DNA from: an uncultured Lachnospiraceae bacterium
Lineage (GTDB): Bacteria > Bacillota > Clostridia > Lachnospirales > Lachnospiraceae
Reading direction: 5' to 3'
DNA length: 64,000 nucleotides
Assembly (NCBI GenBank): GCA_934292725.1
Contig: CAKQXY010000012.1
Location: forward strand, 1-64,000
In this document: positions 34,132-42,881 of the stretch, in pieces
Layout of the letters: the number at the start of each line of letters is the position of its first letter
Numbering within the stretch: position 1 is the first letter of the stretch
Position numbers and translations under genes: made by a program
Notes under the pieces: model-generated
Told to the model about the DNA's origin: nothing
Database searches by the model: none
What the model saw: the letters and a program-made list of their open reading frames with translations, nothing else

Positions 34132-35292
34132 ATGAATCAGGCAAATTTAGCAAAATTGTTTCATAATTACATTGAGAGCTACAATGTATTAACGGATAAG
34201 GAACATGATGAGCTTTATAAGTGGAGAGCGGTAAACCATTTTCAGTGTCATTGGGATCTGGAAGCAGAGAATTTTGGAGAAATGTTTGAGCAGGCGATGG
34301 GACAATCCTTCAATCTCATCAACAATAGCATTGTGCAGCCAACGAGTGGAATTGTCTTTTTGTGTAAGCAGAATAAGGAAACAGAAGAGGAAGTACGGGA
34401 AGAATTTAGAAAGATGCTTGCGCCAGATGATGGAGACATAAGAGTACGACAGGAGCGGATTGATGCGTTTGCAGCAGCGATTAACGAAAAATTACAGAAG
34501 GTGGCACCGGGCAAATGGAAGTATGATCAGGACAGAAGATCTGTTATTATGTATCTGAGTTTTATTTCTCCAGATGACAATTTCATGTTTAAATCAACTG
34601 AGGCAAGAGCTTTTGCAAATGGTTGTGAATTTGGGGAAGATATCGGAAGTGGCCAGACATTTCGACTAGATGTGTATTATCGGATGTGCAGGGAGCTGGC
34701 AGAAGAAATTAAAAAGAATGAGAAGCTGTGTGCACTTTTAGAGGAGAAGCTGCAAGGTGAAGCAAACGCCGATGAGGACAAAACAAATCCGATCACAGAG
34801 CTTGCAGGGCGCTACAATATTTATGCCTATGATATCATTTATTGCGCAAATGCTTATAATCTTTATGGCAATATTCCGGTTCGTAAAAAAACAAAATTAA
34901 GCAGCATCGAGCAGAAAAAGCAGGACAGACAAATTCGGATACAGGAACTCGCATCACAGCGCGATGAGGCAAAAGAACAGATTGAGCAGGTAGAAAATTT
35001 GCTAAAAGAAAATCCGCTTCCAGATATTAAAGGTATGAGCGTAAAAAATATTCGATATGGAGCAGGAACAGTAGCAGAGCAAAGTGGCAAATATCTTACC
35101 GTGGAATTTTCAGCCGGTACAAAGAAGTTTGTGCTTCCAGATGCAGTGGCAAAAGGTTTTTTAAAGATCGAAGATGCGGATGCCATGGGAAGTTTTGAAA
35201 AAATTGGCTTGCTTACGGAAAGAAAAGAAAAATATACGAGAGAAATCGAAATGCTGACGACAGAGATCACGAGATTAAGTCAGATAAAATAA
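34132..35292 (+). CDS. conserved protein of unknown function (DUF4317-like)
   Basis: 386 residues from ATG 34132 with AGGAGGT upstream; the longer open frame would include the promoter. Cytoplasmic. The first 240 residues form a mixed alpha/beta domain without recognised catalytic motifs (HFQCHWDLEAENFGEMFEQA, CEFGEDIGSGQTFRLDVYYR). Two coiled-coil helices follow (about residues 258-298 and 358-386) around a small beta domain (KNIRYGAGTVAEQSGKYLTV). The name DUF4317-like is a guess from memory. The next gene follows after 27 bases and could be co-transcribed. Confidence 0.5.
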   Translation: MNQANLAKLFHNYIESYNVLTDKEHDELYKWRAVNHFQCHWDLEAENFGEMFEQAMGQSFNLINNSIVQPTSGIVFLCKQNKETEEEVREEFRKMLAPDDGDIRVRQERIDAFAAAINEKLQKVAPGKWKYDQDRRSVIMYLSFISPDDNFMFKSTEARAFANGCEFGEDIGSGQTFRLDVYYRMCRELAEEIKKNEKLCALLEEKLQGEANADEDKTNPITELAGRYNIYAYDIIYCANAYNLYGNIPVRKKTKLSSIEQKKQDRQIRIQELASQRDEAKEQIEQVENLLKENPLPDIKGMSVKNIRYGAGTVAEQSGKYLTVEFSAGTKKFVLPDAVAKGFLKIEDADAMGSFEKIGLLTERKEKYTREIEMLTTEITRLSQIK

Positions 35293-35319
35293 AAGAGCAA
35301 AAAAGAAGGAAAATCGGCG

Positions 35320-36918
35320 ATGGAAAAGATGGAAACGAAAGAAAACATTACGGAAGAAAAAAACATGGAAAAACATGTATCAGCAGATACTTGTACACGA
35401 TGGGGAATTTATGAGGTAGCACTTGATGGACCAAAGGAGGGCAATCCGTTTACCGAGCAGCATGTAACGGGAACCTTTCATGGTGCAAATGAGACAGTAT
35501 TGTGTGATGGATTTTATGATGGAGATGGCATTTACCGTATTCGTTTTATGCCATCCTTTGAGGGAGAGTATACCTATCAGATTCAGACCACATTTGGCAA
35601 AGAATATGAAGGCCATTTTACAGTTATAAAGCCAAAGGTGGGAGCTCATGGGCCAGTGCGTGTTGCAAATACTTATCATATGGCTTACGAGGATGGCACG
35701 CCATATTATTCAATTGGAACAACCTGTTATGTGTGGGAGCTACAGAGCGATGAATTAATTGAGCAAACATTTGATACACTCAAAAACAGTGCGTTTAATA
35801 AGATTCGTTTTTGTATTTTCCCGAAGCACTATGATTACAATTTGCGTGAGCCACGTTCATATCCATATGAGGGAACACCAATGGATTCTAGCATATTAAC
35901 ACCAGAAAATTTTGGTGATTATACAGGAAAGACAAAGGGAAATCACTGGGATTTCACACGCTTTAATCCAAAGCATTTTCAGCATATTGAAAATTGTATT
36001 CGTCGTCTTGGTGAGCTTGGAATAGAGGCAGACCTGATTATGATGCATCCGTATGACCGCTGGGGCTTTTCTAAGATGACAAAAGAGCAGGACGATCTTT
36101 ACTGGAACTATGCAGTTGCTCGCTTTAGTGCTTTTGCAAATGTATGGTGGTCACTGGCAAATGAGTATGATCTTATGCCGCATAAAGCAATTCAGGATTG
36201 GGAGCGCTATGCATCAATTCTGTGTGAAAAGGATCCATATCATCATATGCGTTCCATACATAACTGTGTGTCATTGTACGATTTTTCAAGACCATGGATT
36301 ACACATTGCAGCGTACAGCGCACTGATCTATATAAGAGTTCTGAAATCACAAATGAACTCCGTGAGCGTTATCATAAGCCTGTTGTGCTTGACGAAATTG
36401 CTTATGAGGGTGATATCCAGCATGGATGGGGAAATCTGACAGGAGAAGAGATGCTTCGCCGATTCTGGGAGGCAGCCTGCAGGGGCGGATATCCTGGTCA
36501 CGGCGAAACTTATTTAAATAAGGAAAATATTTTGTGGTGGTCACATGGCGGCATTCTTCATGGAGAGAGTCACAAGCGATTTGGCTTTTTGCTGGATCGC
36601 TTAAAGGAGACGCCAGGTCTTGGCTTGATGCCGTATTCGCGCACGTGGGATGAAGTGTGTGCGGTGCCGCAGGAGATTACTCCTGGAGAGGCAGAGTGTG
36701 GCTGCAAGGAATATTACTTGATTTATTACAGCTTTATGCGCCCAACCTTCCGAGAGTTTCATTTTGATGATCAATCAAAATGGCATGTTCGCGTACTTGA
36801 TACATGGAATATGACAATTGACGACAGAGGCACCTTTACTGGCAAGTTTAAGGTGACACTTCCGGCAAAGCCGTATATGGCAGTGCAGATCTGGCGTGAG
36901 AACGGCACAGAGCAATAA
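35320..36918 (+). CDS. apiosidase-like glycoside hydrolase (DUF5060 / DUF4038 / DUF5605 type)
   Basis: 532 residues, no signal peptide, so cytoplasmic. An N-terminal beta-sandwich (about 25-105, DUF5060 type: RWGIYEVALDGPKEGNPF, YRIRFMPSFEGEYTYQI) precedes a TIM barrel like that of DUF4038/apiosidase-like enzymes. E282 in WWSLANEYDLM and E359 in KPVVLDEIAYEG are placed as acid/base and nucleophile of a retaining clan-A hydrolase. A C-terminal DUF5605-type beta domain ends the protein. It probably removes a sugar from an imported plant-glycan fragment. No transporter is adjacent. Confidence 0.82.
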   Translation: MEKMETKENITEEKNMEKHVSADTCTRWGIYEVALDGPKEGNPFTEQHVTGTFHGANETVLCDGFYDGDGIYRIRFMPSFEGEYTYQIQTTFGKEYEGHFTVIKPKVGAHGPVRVANTYHMAYEDGTPYYSIGTTCYVWELQSDELIEQTFDTLKNSAFNKIRFCIFPKHYDYNLREPRSYPYEGTPMDSSILTPENFGDYTGKTKGNHWDFTRFNPKHFQHIENCIRRLGELGIEADLIMMHPYDRWGFSKMTKEQDDLYWNYAVARFSAFANVWWSLANEYDLMPHKAIQDWERYASILCEKDPYHHMRSIHNCVSLYDFSRPWITHCSVQRTDLYKSSEITNELRERYHKPVVLDEIAYEGDIQHGWGNLTGEEMLRRFWEAACRGGYPGHGETYLNKENILWWSHGGILHGESHKRFGFLLDRLKETPGLGLMPYSRTWDEVCAVPQEITPGEAECGCKEYYLIYYSFMRPTFREFHFDDQSKWHVRVLDTWNMTIDDRGTFTGKFKVTLPAKPYMAVQIWRENGTEQ

Positions 36919-37066
36919 AAAGACAAATTTATTTTTGATTTGTGTTTGTTTGATTTCGCTGCGTGCATTTTACCAGTCAAAAAAAGCATCTTACCCCGAT
37001 TTGCTTGCCGCAATCTTGTGTTTACGCTATTCTTCTAATAGAGAGCTTGATAGAGAGGAGTGGCTT

Positions 37067-37972
37067 ATGATGCAGGAAGATTTTATGCAAACAAGTTCGA
37101 TGCAGGAAATTGAAATTCGAGTGAAAAACCTCAAGAAATATTTCAAAGAAGTCAAAGCGGTAGATGACATCAGCTTTGAAGTGCAAAAGGGTGAGCTGTT
37201 TGGTTTTTTAGGCGTAAATGGCGCTGGAAAATCAACGACAATCCGCATGATGTGCACGCTGTTTTCTCCGACAGATGGAGAGATCTGGATTGGAGGACAG
37301 CAGGCTGGAATACAGGATGAAGAGATTCGCCAGAAAATTGGTGTGGTCTGGCAGGAAAATGTGTTGGATGATCGACTTACGGTAAAAGAAAATTTGCAGG
37401 TGCGCGCTGCAATGTATAAGACAACGCGTGCATGGCAAAAGGAACGCATTCAGACAGTATGCGAGAGACTTCATTTGGAGGATATCTACACGAGGCGTTA
37501 TGCAAAGCTTTCCGGCGGACAAAAGCGGCGATGTGAAATTGCAGCAGCTCTTTTAAATGACCCTGAGGTTTTATTTTTAGATGAACCGACAACTGGCCTT
37601 GATCCGGCTACGAGAAAGCAGGTTTGGAACAGCGTAGAATCACTTCAGCGTGATGATCAGGTGACGGTTTTTCTGACGACTCATTACATGGAAGAGGCGG
37701 CAGCGGCAGGTCATATCGCCATTATCGACAAAGGAAAACTTTGTGAGTTTGGAACACCACAGGAATTAAAAATGCGCTATGCAAAGGATACGCTTACGTT
37801 ATATTATAAAGAAAAAGCACCGCAGACAAAAACATTTGACCATAGTATGGAGGCGCTTCCGATCTTGAATCGTCTGGCAGATGAATTGGAAGGCTTTGAG
37901 CTGCAGCAGGGAACCATGGATGACGTGTTTCTGGCTGTTACTGGAAAGAGCCTGAAAGGAGGTGCACTATGA
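37067..37972 (+). CDS. ABC exporter ATP-binding protein (DrrA-like)
   Basis: 301 residues from ATG 37067 (AGAGAGGAG upstream); the longer frame has no ribosome site. Walker A GVNGAGKST, Q-loop VWQENVLDDRLTV, signature LSGGQKRRCE, Walker B VLFLDEPTTGLD and an H-loop TTHYMEEA. The DDRLTV segment and the C-terminal extension (TMDDVFLAVTGKSLK) fit the drug/lipid exporter (DrrA/CcmA-like) group. Its stop overlaps the permease start (ATGA). Together with the permease and the LytTR-DUF3021 pair downstream it forms a four-gene export and regulation unit. Confidence 0.93.
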   Translation: MMQEDFMQTSSMQEIEIRVKNLKKYFKEVKAVDDISFEVQKGELFGFLGVNGAGKSTTIRMMCTLFSPTDGEIWIGGQQAGIQDEEIRQKIGVVWQENVLDDRLTVKENLQVRAAMYKTTRAWQKERIQTVCERLHLEDIYTRRYAKLSGGQKRRCEIAAALLNDPEVLFLDEPTTGLDPATRKQVWNSVESLQRDDQVTVFLTTHYMEEAAAAGHIAIIDKGKLCEFGTPQELKMRYAKDTLTLYYKEKAPQTKTFDHSMEALPILNRLADELEGFELQQGTMDDVFLAVTGKSLKGGAL

Positions 37973-38880
37973 GTCAAATAAAAGCAATGACAAAACGAAA
38001 TCTGTTAATCTATTTTCGAGACAAGGGAACAGTTTTTTTCTCAGTGCTGTCTGCACTTATTGTGCTTGCAATCATGGTAATGTTTCTTGGAGAATCGTCA
38101 TCGAGCGGTCTGCTTGAAGCACTGAATCAATATGGAAGCGGTGCAGCAGAGGACAATGCTAAAAATGCTTCGTGGATGGTACAGTTATGGATTTTGGGCG
38201 GCATTCTTGGAATTAATAGCGTAACAGTATCGATGACAGCAATTGGTGCGATGGTGGAGGATGAAGAAAGAGGACGGTTACGTTCATTTTATGTGACGCC
38301 CGCGAGTCGCTTAAATTTGTCACTTGGCTATATTTTATCCGCATGGTGCAGCGGCATGGTGATCTGCCTCATTACACTTGCGGCAGGCGAAGGATATTTT
38401 GCATTGAAAGGTCATCCGCTGCTTCGTGCAAGTGATATTGCAGCACTTGTCGGTGTGATTGCACTCAATGTTTTTACTTTTTCTGCTATTGGCTACCTCA
38501 TTGCACTATTTGTGCGCACGTCAAGCGCATGGAGCGGTTTGCTTACTGTAGTGGGTACACTAGTCGGATTTGTGGGCGGCACGTACATTCCGGTATCATC
38601 AATGTCAGCAGGACTACAAAATGTGGTAAAGCTTCTTCCTGTTATCCATGGAACCGCCTTGATGCGCCGTATTTGTATGCAGGAGGCAGCCAAAACAGTA
38701 TTTGCCGGTATGTCAGGTGATGTACAAAAAATCTTTTTTGAAGAGATGGGCGTTGTACTGAAAAATGGTACAGAAAATATCAGCATCGCAGGTCATATAT
38801 TGATGCTAGTTGCGTGGGCTGTCGCAGCTATTACCGTGTCTTCTGCCTTTGTCAAGAAAAGAAAGCTAAAAGACAGGTAA
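37969..38880 (+). CDS. ABC-2 type exporter permease
   Basis: 303 residues, six membrane helices: one near the N-terminus (about 22-40), then a large loop and five from about residue 72 onward, the last at 275-296. The EDEERGRLRSFYVTPASRL segment and the GLLTVVGTLVGFVGGTYIPV segment are typical of ABC-2 permeases. It is coupled to the ATPase by an ATGA overlap. It probably exports an antimicrobial compound, peptide or lipid. Confidence 0.92.
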   Translation: MSQIKAMTKRNLLIYFRDKGTVFFSVLSALIVLAIMVMFLGESSSSGLLEALNQYGSGAAEDNAKNASWMVQLWILGGILGINSVTVSMTAIGAMVEDEERGRLRSFYVTPASRLNLSLGYILSAWCSGMVICLITLAAGEGYFALKGHPLLRASDIAALVGVIALNVFTFSAIGYLIALFVRTSSAWSGLLTVVGTLVGFVGGTYIPVSSMSAGLQNVVKLLPVIHGTALMRRICMQEAAKTVFAGMSGDVQKIFFEEMGVVLKNGTENISIAGHILMLVAWAVAAITVSSAFVKKRKLKDR

Positions 38881-38901
38881 GATAAAGAAATGGGGAATTG
38901 A

Positions 38902-39342
38902 ATGAAAGTAACTATACAAGAGTGCGCAAGTGATGAGGAAGAGGAAATTATTATCAGGTGCCGCGGGATTGATGAGCGGATCAGCCGTCTTCTTAAAGCA
39001 CTTCAGACTGACCAGAAAAAGCTAACTGTGTTTGATGGTGAGAAGATGCATCAGGTACAGCTTTGCGATGTCTGCTATTTTGAAGCAGTCGATAATCGCG
39101 TATTTGCCTGCATGGACCGAGAAGTATTTGAGGTGCGGTCAAAACTGTACGAAATCGAGCAACAATATGGAAGTGCCGATTTTTTTCGGGTTTCCAAATC
39201 GGTAATACTGAATCTGTCAAAAGTAGATCATTTTAGTCCGATGTTTCAGGGGCGAATGGATGCTTGCATGACAAATGGTGAACATGTCGTGATTTCCAGA
39301 CAATATGTATCACTCTTAAAAAACAGATTGGGTTTGAAGTAG
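38902..39342 (+). CDS. LytTR-domain transcriptional regulator
   Basis: 146 residues, 21 bases after the permease gene. The layout is the same as that of the regulator at 5064-5501: a short N-terminal part (IIRCRGIDERISRLLKAL), then LytTR (VQLCDVCYFEAVDNRVFAC, FFRVSKSVILNLSKVDHFSP, and ending ISRQYVSLLKNRL). It probably controls the adjacent exporter. The DUF3021 partner follows. Confidence 0.9.
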   Translation: MKVTIQECASDEEEEIIIRCRGIDERISRLLKALQTDQKKLTVFDGEKMHQVQLCDVCYFEAVDNRVFACMDREVFEVRSKLYEIEQQYGSADFFRVSKSVILNLSKVDHFSPMFQGRMDACMTNGEHVVISRQYVSLLKNRLGLK

Positions 39343-39358
39343 GAAGGGAGGAAGACGT

Positions 39359-39787
39359 GTGTCGAAGTTTGAATTTGTGTTGAATAAATTTTATGAAATT
39401 ACAGCTTGGTCGCTGTTTGCGGCGGTTGCTATGACAGTATTAAACGGAGGCGACGGCATGGTTCCGGCTTATATTTTATGGCAGATTCCATTATTGTCCT
39501 TTTTAGGAGCACTTTCCTCTCTGATTTATCCTTGGGATCGCAGCATGACAAGAAAAGAGTTTGTGATTCGCATTGCCATTCACTATCTGATTATGAATGG
39601 GATTGTGCTTGGTGGAGGCAGCTTGTTTGGCTGGTTTGATATTCATGAGCCACTGCAGGTTGCTATGATGGTATTATCCGTTGCCATTATCTTTTTCATT
39701 ATTTCCCTGTATTCGTGGACGAAGGGAAATCGGGAAGCACAAAAGCTGAACCAACGTTTGAAAAAGCGTAATGACAACGAATCATGA
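39359..39787 (+). CDS. DUF3021 family membrane protein
   Basis: 142 residues from GTG 39359 with GGGAGGAAG upstream. Four membrane helices (about residues 12-30, 36-54, 72-91 and 99-120) and a basic end (NQRLKKRNDNES). Same size as the DUF3021 protein at 5564-5992. The likely role is a membrane partner that modulates the LytTR protein. Confidence 0.85.
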   Translation: MSKFEFVLNKFYEITAWSLFAAVAMTVLNGGDGMVPAYILWQIPLLSFLGALSSLIYPWDRSMTRKEFVIRIAIHYLIMNGIVLGGGSLFGWFDIHEPLQVAMMVLSVAIIFFIISLYSWTKGNREAQKLNQRLKKRNDNES

Positions 39788-39840
39788 TAAATCGAAAAAA
39801 ATATAGTAGATCAAACAATTAGACTAGCAGTTAAGTCAAT

Positions 39841-39867
39841 CACAAATGAAATTAACTTTTATTTGTG
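39841..39867. terminator. hairpin between convergent genes
   Basis: The arms cacaaat (39841-39847) and atttgtg (39861-39867) overlap the MATE stop codon on the - strand. The T-rich tract is weak on both strands, so its strength as a terminator is uncertain. Confidence 0.4.
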
Positions 39868-41280
39868 TGTTGTCTGTTTTAACTTAATATTATGTCGCCT
39901 TCTAAATTCATCAATGGTTGCAAGACCGGCATCTGATACAGGGCGGATCCACTTTCCTGAGTAGAGATGGCACTGCATGATAATATAGCGAATCGGCTCA
40001 TCAATATAGCAGAACGCAAACACGAGAAGAAATGGTGCATGAAAATAAAAATTAGAAAGATATACAAACGGAAGCACCATAAGATACATGAACGTAATCT
40101 CCATAATGGAACCAAAAGCGGCATCTCCGGCAGAACGGTAGGTGTCGTTTTGTGCCCAGTTTCCCATACGAATGATGGCAGCAATGCTGTAAATGATAAG
40201 CATGCCAGTACCAATTTCATACGATTTTCCTGAAAGTCCGAGCGTATGAAGAAGTGGATTGTGAACGAGCAAAAGTGTCAGACAGGCAATGCTTATAATG
40301 GCGCTGCACAGATAAACCAGACGCTTAGCGCGCTCAAAGGCAAGCTCGTGATTGCCGGCGCCAACTTCTTTTCCAACGAGAATCGAGGCTGCATTGGAAA
40401 AGCCACTGAAGAATGCAATGACGAGACCTTCCATAGTACGAAAGACAGCGACAGCAGCAATTGCCTGCTCACTTTGACGTCCCAGAACAACATTGATCAT
40501 CATATTTCCAACACCGATCAGAACTTCGTTGCAGATGATTGGGAAGCACTTGATCAGATAATTTTGCAGGGATTCCTTTGTCCAACGAAAATGTTTGGAA
40601 AATTCCAAGACAAATGGAATCCTTTGATGAAGGATAAATCCAATCAAAATTAAAAGATTCACAATACCGGCAAGAACAGTTCCGACAGCGGCACCAGCAG
40701 CACCCATCTCTGGAAGTCCAAATTTTCCAAAAATGAAAAGATAATTAAAAAAGCAATTGGCGATAACAGAGGCGATGCCGCCATAAAGCGGAATTTTTAC
40801 GCGCTCAATGGAACGAAGGAGTGCACTCATTGCCATTGACAAAACCTGGAGCGGGTACGCAAAGCCAACAATTCTAAGGTAAGAAATACCAATTGCCTGA
40901 ATTTCAGGCTTGTCGGTGTAGACTCCCATGATAAAAGAAGGTGCTCCGATTGCAAGACCGGCAAAAACAAGAGCAACAGTCATCATAAAAAGAAGCGTCA
41001 TTCCATAAGAGCGAGTAATTCCATCATGATCCTTTGCTCCCCAATATTGAGCGAAAAACAGCATGCCGCCGCCAATAAAACCCCAGTATCCGGAGAACAT
41101 CAAACTGGAAAATTGAGCACATAATCCGACAGCACCGACCGCTTTTTCTCCGATAGAAGCCAGCATAATGGTGTCAACCATACTGCCTGTGGTGGTGAGC
41201 AGATTCTGGAGGGCTACTGGTATTGCAATAATTGCAATGTGCTTTAGAAAGTACCCCCAGTCAAATTTTTTCTGCTTCAT
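39859..41280 (-). CDS. MATE family efflux transporter
   Basis: 473 residues. The start is the ATG at 41280-41278 (MKQKKFDWGYFLKHI), with GGGGAGG upstream on the - strand; a 46-codon upstream extension lacks such a site. Twelve membrane helices in two repeats (AIPVALQNLLTTTGSMVDTIMLASIG; CFPIICNEVLIGVGNMMINVVLG). It is a Na+- or H+-driven exporter. It lies convergent to the DUF3021 gene and divergent from the PAP2 fusion gene. It is a different subgroup from the MATE protein at 15746-17077. Confidence 0.92.
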   Translation of the reverse strand: MKQKKFDWGYFLKHIAIIAIPVALQNLLTTTGSMVDTIMLASIGEKAVGAVGLCAQFSSLMFSGYWGFIGGGMLFFAQYWGAKDHDGITRSYGMTLLFMMTVALVFAGLAIGAPSFIMGVYTDKPEIQAIGISYLRIVGFAYPLQVLSMAMSALLRSIERVKIPLYGGIASVIANCFFNYLFIFGKFGLPEMGAAGAAVGTVLAGIVNLLILIGFILHQRIPFVLEFSKHFRWTKESLQNYLIKCFPIICNEVLIGVGNMMINVVLGRQSEQAIAAVAVFRTMEGLVIAFFSGFSNAASILVGKEVGAGNHELAFERAKRLVYLCSAIISIACLTLLLVHNPLLHTLGLSGKSYEIGTGMLIIYSIAAIIRMGNWAQNDTYRSAGDAAFGSIMEITFMYLMVLPFVYLSNFYFHAPFLLVFAFCYIDEPIRYIIMQCHLYSGKWIRPVSDAGLATIDEFRRRHNIKLKQTTHK

Positions 41281-41400
41281 AAGAAAAACCTCCCCAAAAA
41301 CAATAATAAAATGCAGAAACAGCGCTATTATATCATGGTTTAATATGTTTTTCCATGTAGGATTTTGCTTAAATGATATACTTTTTGGAAGAATATGGTC

Positions 41401-41429
41401 TTGCCATTTTTGACGCACTGTACTATAAT
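41401..41429 (+). promoter_or_regulatory. sigma-A promoter
   Basis: TTGCCA, a 17-base spacer and TATAAT, 32 bases before the PAP2-kinase gene. On the other strand a TATAAT at 41332-41327 may serve the MATE gene. Confidence 0.75.
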
Positions 41430-41461
41430 GACGACAAAAGAAAAGACAGGCAGGTGATGTA

Positions 41462-42484
41462 GTGAAATATAAAAAAGGAAGATTATGGAAGATTCCAACG
41501 CTTGTCGTATGTGCAGTTTTATTTGGACTATTGGCGGCTGATATCAGTGGATCATATGTGACTGCGCCGATTGATGTTGCAGCGTATCATATTTTAAGGT
41601 CATTTAAGAGCGGTGCAGCGACAGGATTTTTCAAAATAATGACTAACATGGTTCATCCAGTAGTACTTTTAGTAATAAGTCTTTCGATGATTCATATTTT
41701 AAAGCAGCGCAAATATTTTATAGCTTTGCTTGGAAATCTGATTTTGACAGTTCTTTTGAATGTAGCAATCAAGGGCAGTTTTATGAGAATACGTCCGCCG
41801 CAGGAGATGCATCTTGTTATGGAGAGCGGTTATAGCTTTCCAAGTGGACATGCCATGGTGGCAGCGTCATTTTATGGATTTCTTGCATATATGCTTAAGC
41901 AGGCAGACTTGAAAAAAAGTCAAAGATATGCGCTTACAGTGATGAATGCGCTGATTGTATTTTTAGTTGGCTGCAGCCGAATTTATCTTGGCGTGCATTA
42001 TGCAACTGATGTTATTGGTGGATTTTGCGTTTCCGTAATGTATCTGATTTTATATACTGAGGTTATTAGTCATTACTTTGCAGCAGAGGCATTAGATGCG
42101 GCACATCATCATTTAGATGTAAAGCAAGAGCTTGTTTTAAGTTTTGCCTATGCATTTCGCGGCATATTTGATGGCATCAAAAATGAACGAAATATGATGA
42201 TACATTATTCAGCAGTTGTATTAGTTGTAGTTTTTGGTGTTACATTAAAGCTGACAGTGACCGAATGGGGCATTTGCCTTATATTATGTGGAATGGTCAT
42301 TGCACTTGAGCAGGTCAATACTGCAATAGAAGCAGTAGTTGATCTGGTGACAGAGGAACACAAAGAGCTGGCACGTTTAGCGAAAGACACAGCGGCAGGT
42401 GCTGTGCTTGTAGCAGCTATCACGGCGGCCATTGTAGGTGGACTAATTTTCTTTCCTAAATTAGCACAGCTTTTTGGATTATAA
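41462..42484 (+). CDS. PAP2 phosphatase - undecaprenol/diacylglycerol kinase fusion
   Basis: 340 residues, start GTG 41462 behind AGGTGAT. Residues 1-205 are a PAP2 lipid phosphatase with all three motifs: K104-x6-R111-P112, PSGH (H130), and S172-R173-x5-H179-x3-D183. Residues 217-340 are a DgkA-type kinase: FAYAFRGIFDGIKNERNMMI, LEQVNTAIEAVVD (E283, E290) and AKDTAAGAV. The phosphatase acts on undecaprenyl pyrophosphate or a similar lipid, and the kinase phosphorylates undecaprenol or diacylglycerol, so one polypeptide could supply undecaprenyl phosphate from two pools. These are normally separate proteins; some Clostridia may carry the fusion. Confidence 0.9.
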   Translation: MKYKKGRLWKIPTLVVCAVLFGLLAADISGSYVTAPIDVAAYHILRSFKSGAATGFFKIMTNMVHPVVLLVISLSMIHILKQRKYFIALLGNLILTVLLNVAIKGSFMRIRPPQEMHLVMESGYSFPSGHAMVAASFYGFLAYMLKQADLKKSQRYALTVMNALIVFLVGCSRIYLGVHYATDVIGGFCVSVMYLILYTEVISHYFAAEALDAAHHHLDVKQELVLSFAYAFRGIFDGIKNERNMMIHYSAVVLVVVFGVTLKLTVTEWGICLILCGMVIALEQVNTAIEAVVDLVTEEHKELARLAKDTAAGAVLVAAITAAIVGGLIFFPKLAQLFGL

Positions 42485-42515
42485 ATTTAACACAAACAGA
42501 AAGGCAGGTAACATT

Positions 42516-42881
42516 ATGGATTTTAAGGTAACAGATCTTGTAAAGAATGTAGTTTTGGCAGGTATTGGTGCAGCAGCCGTGACAACTGAGAAGGCAAAGG
42601 ATGTTGCAGATGAACTCGTAAAGAAGGGAAGCCTGACCGTAGAGCAGGGAAAGGTGTTAAACGAGGAGCTTAAACACAACATTAAAGAAACCTTGGATAA
42701 TAAGAAAAAAAAGGATGCTTCTATTGAGGAGCTGCTGTCTGCGATGACACCAGATCAGATTGATGCTTTAAAGGAGCTGTTAAATAAGGCAGCTAAGCCA
42801 CAGGAGGAAGAGCCAAAGACAGAAGCACCACAGGAAGAAGAACAAGAGGCAGAGCAAAAAGAGAATACACAGGATGAGTGA
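42516..42881 (+). CDS. phasin-like / ABC1-kinase-associated small protein
   Basis: 121 residues from ATG 42516. An N-terminal amphipathic helix with a short hydrophobic stretch (LVKNVVLAGIGAAAVTTEKA), a helical middle and a Pro/Glu/Gln-rich acidic tail. The pattern VTTEKAKDVADELVKKGSLT is that of the phasin-family-like proteins that stand before aarF/ubiB genes in many Firmicutes. Its stop overlaps the kinase start by 8 bases. It probably binds the kinase or the membrane surface; the function is not established. Confidence 0.75.
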   Translation: MDFKVTDLVKNVVLAGIGAAAVTTEKAKDVADELVKKGSLTVEQGKVLNEELKHNIKETLDNKKKKDASIEELLSAMTPDQIDALKELLNKAAKPQEEEPKTEAPQEEEQEAEQKENTQDE

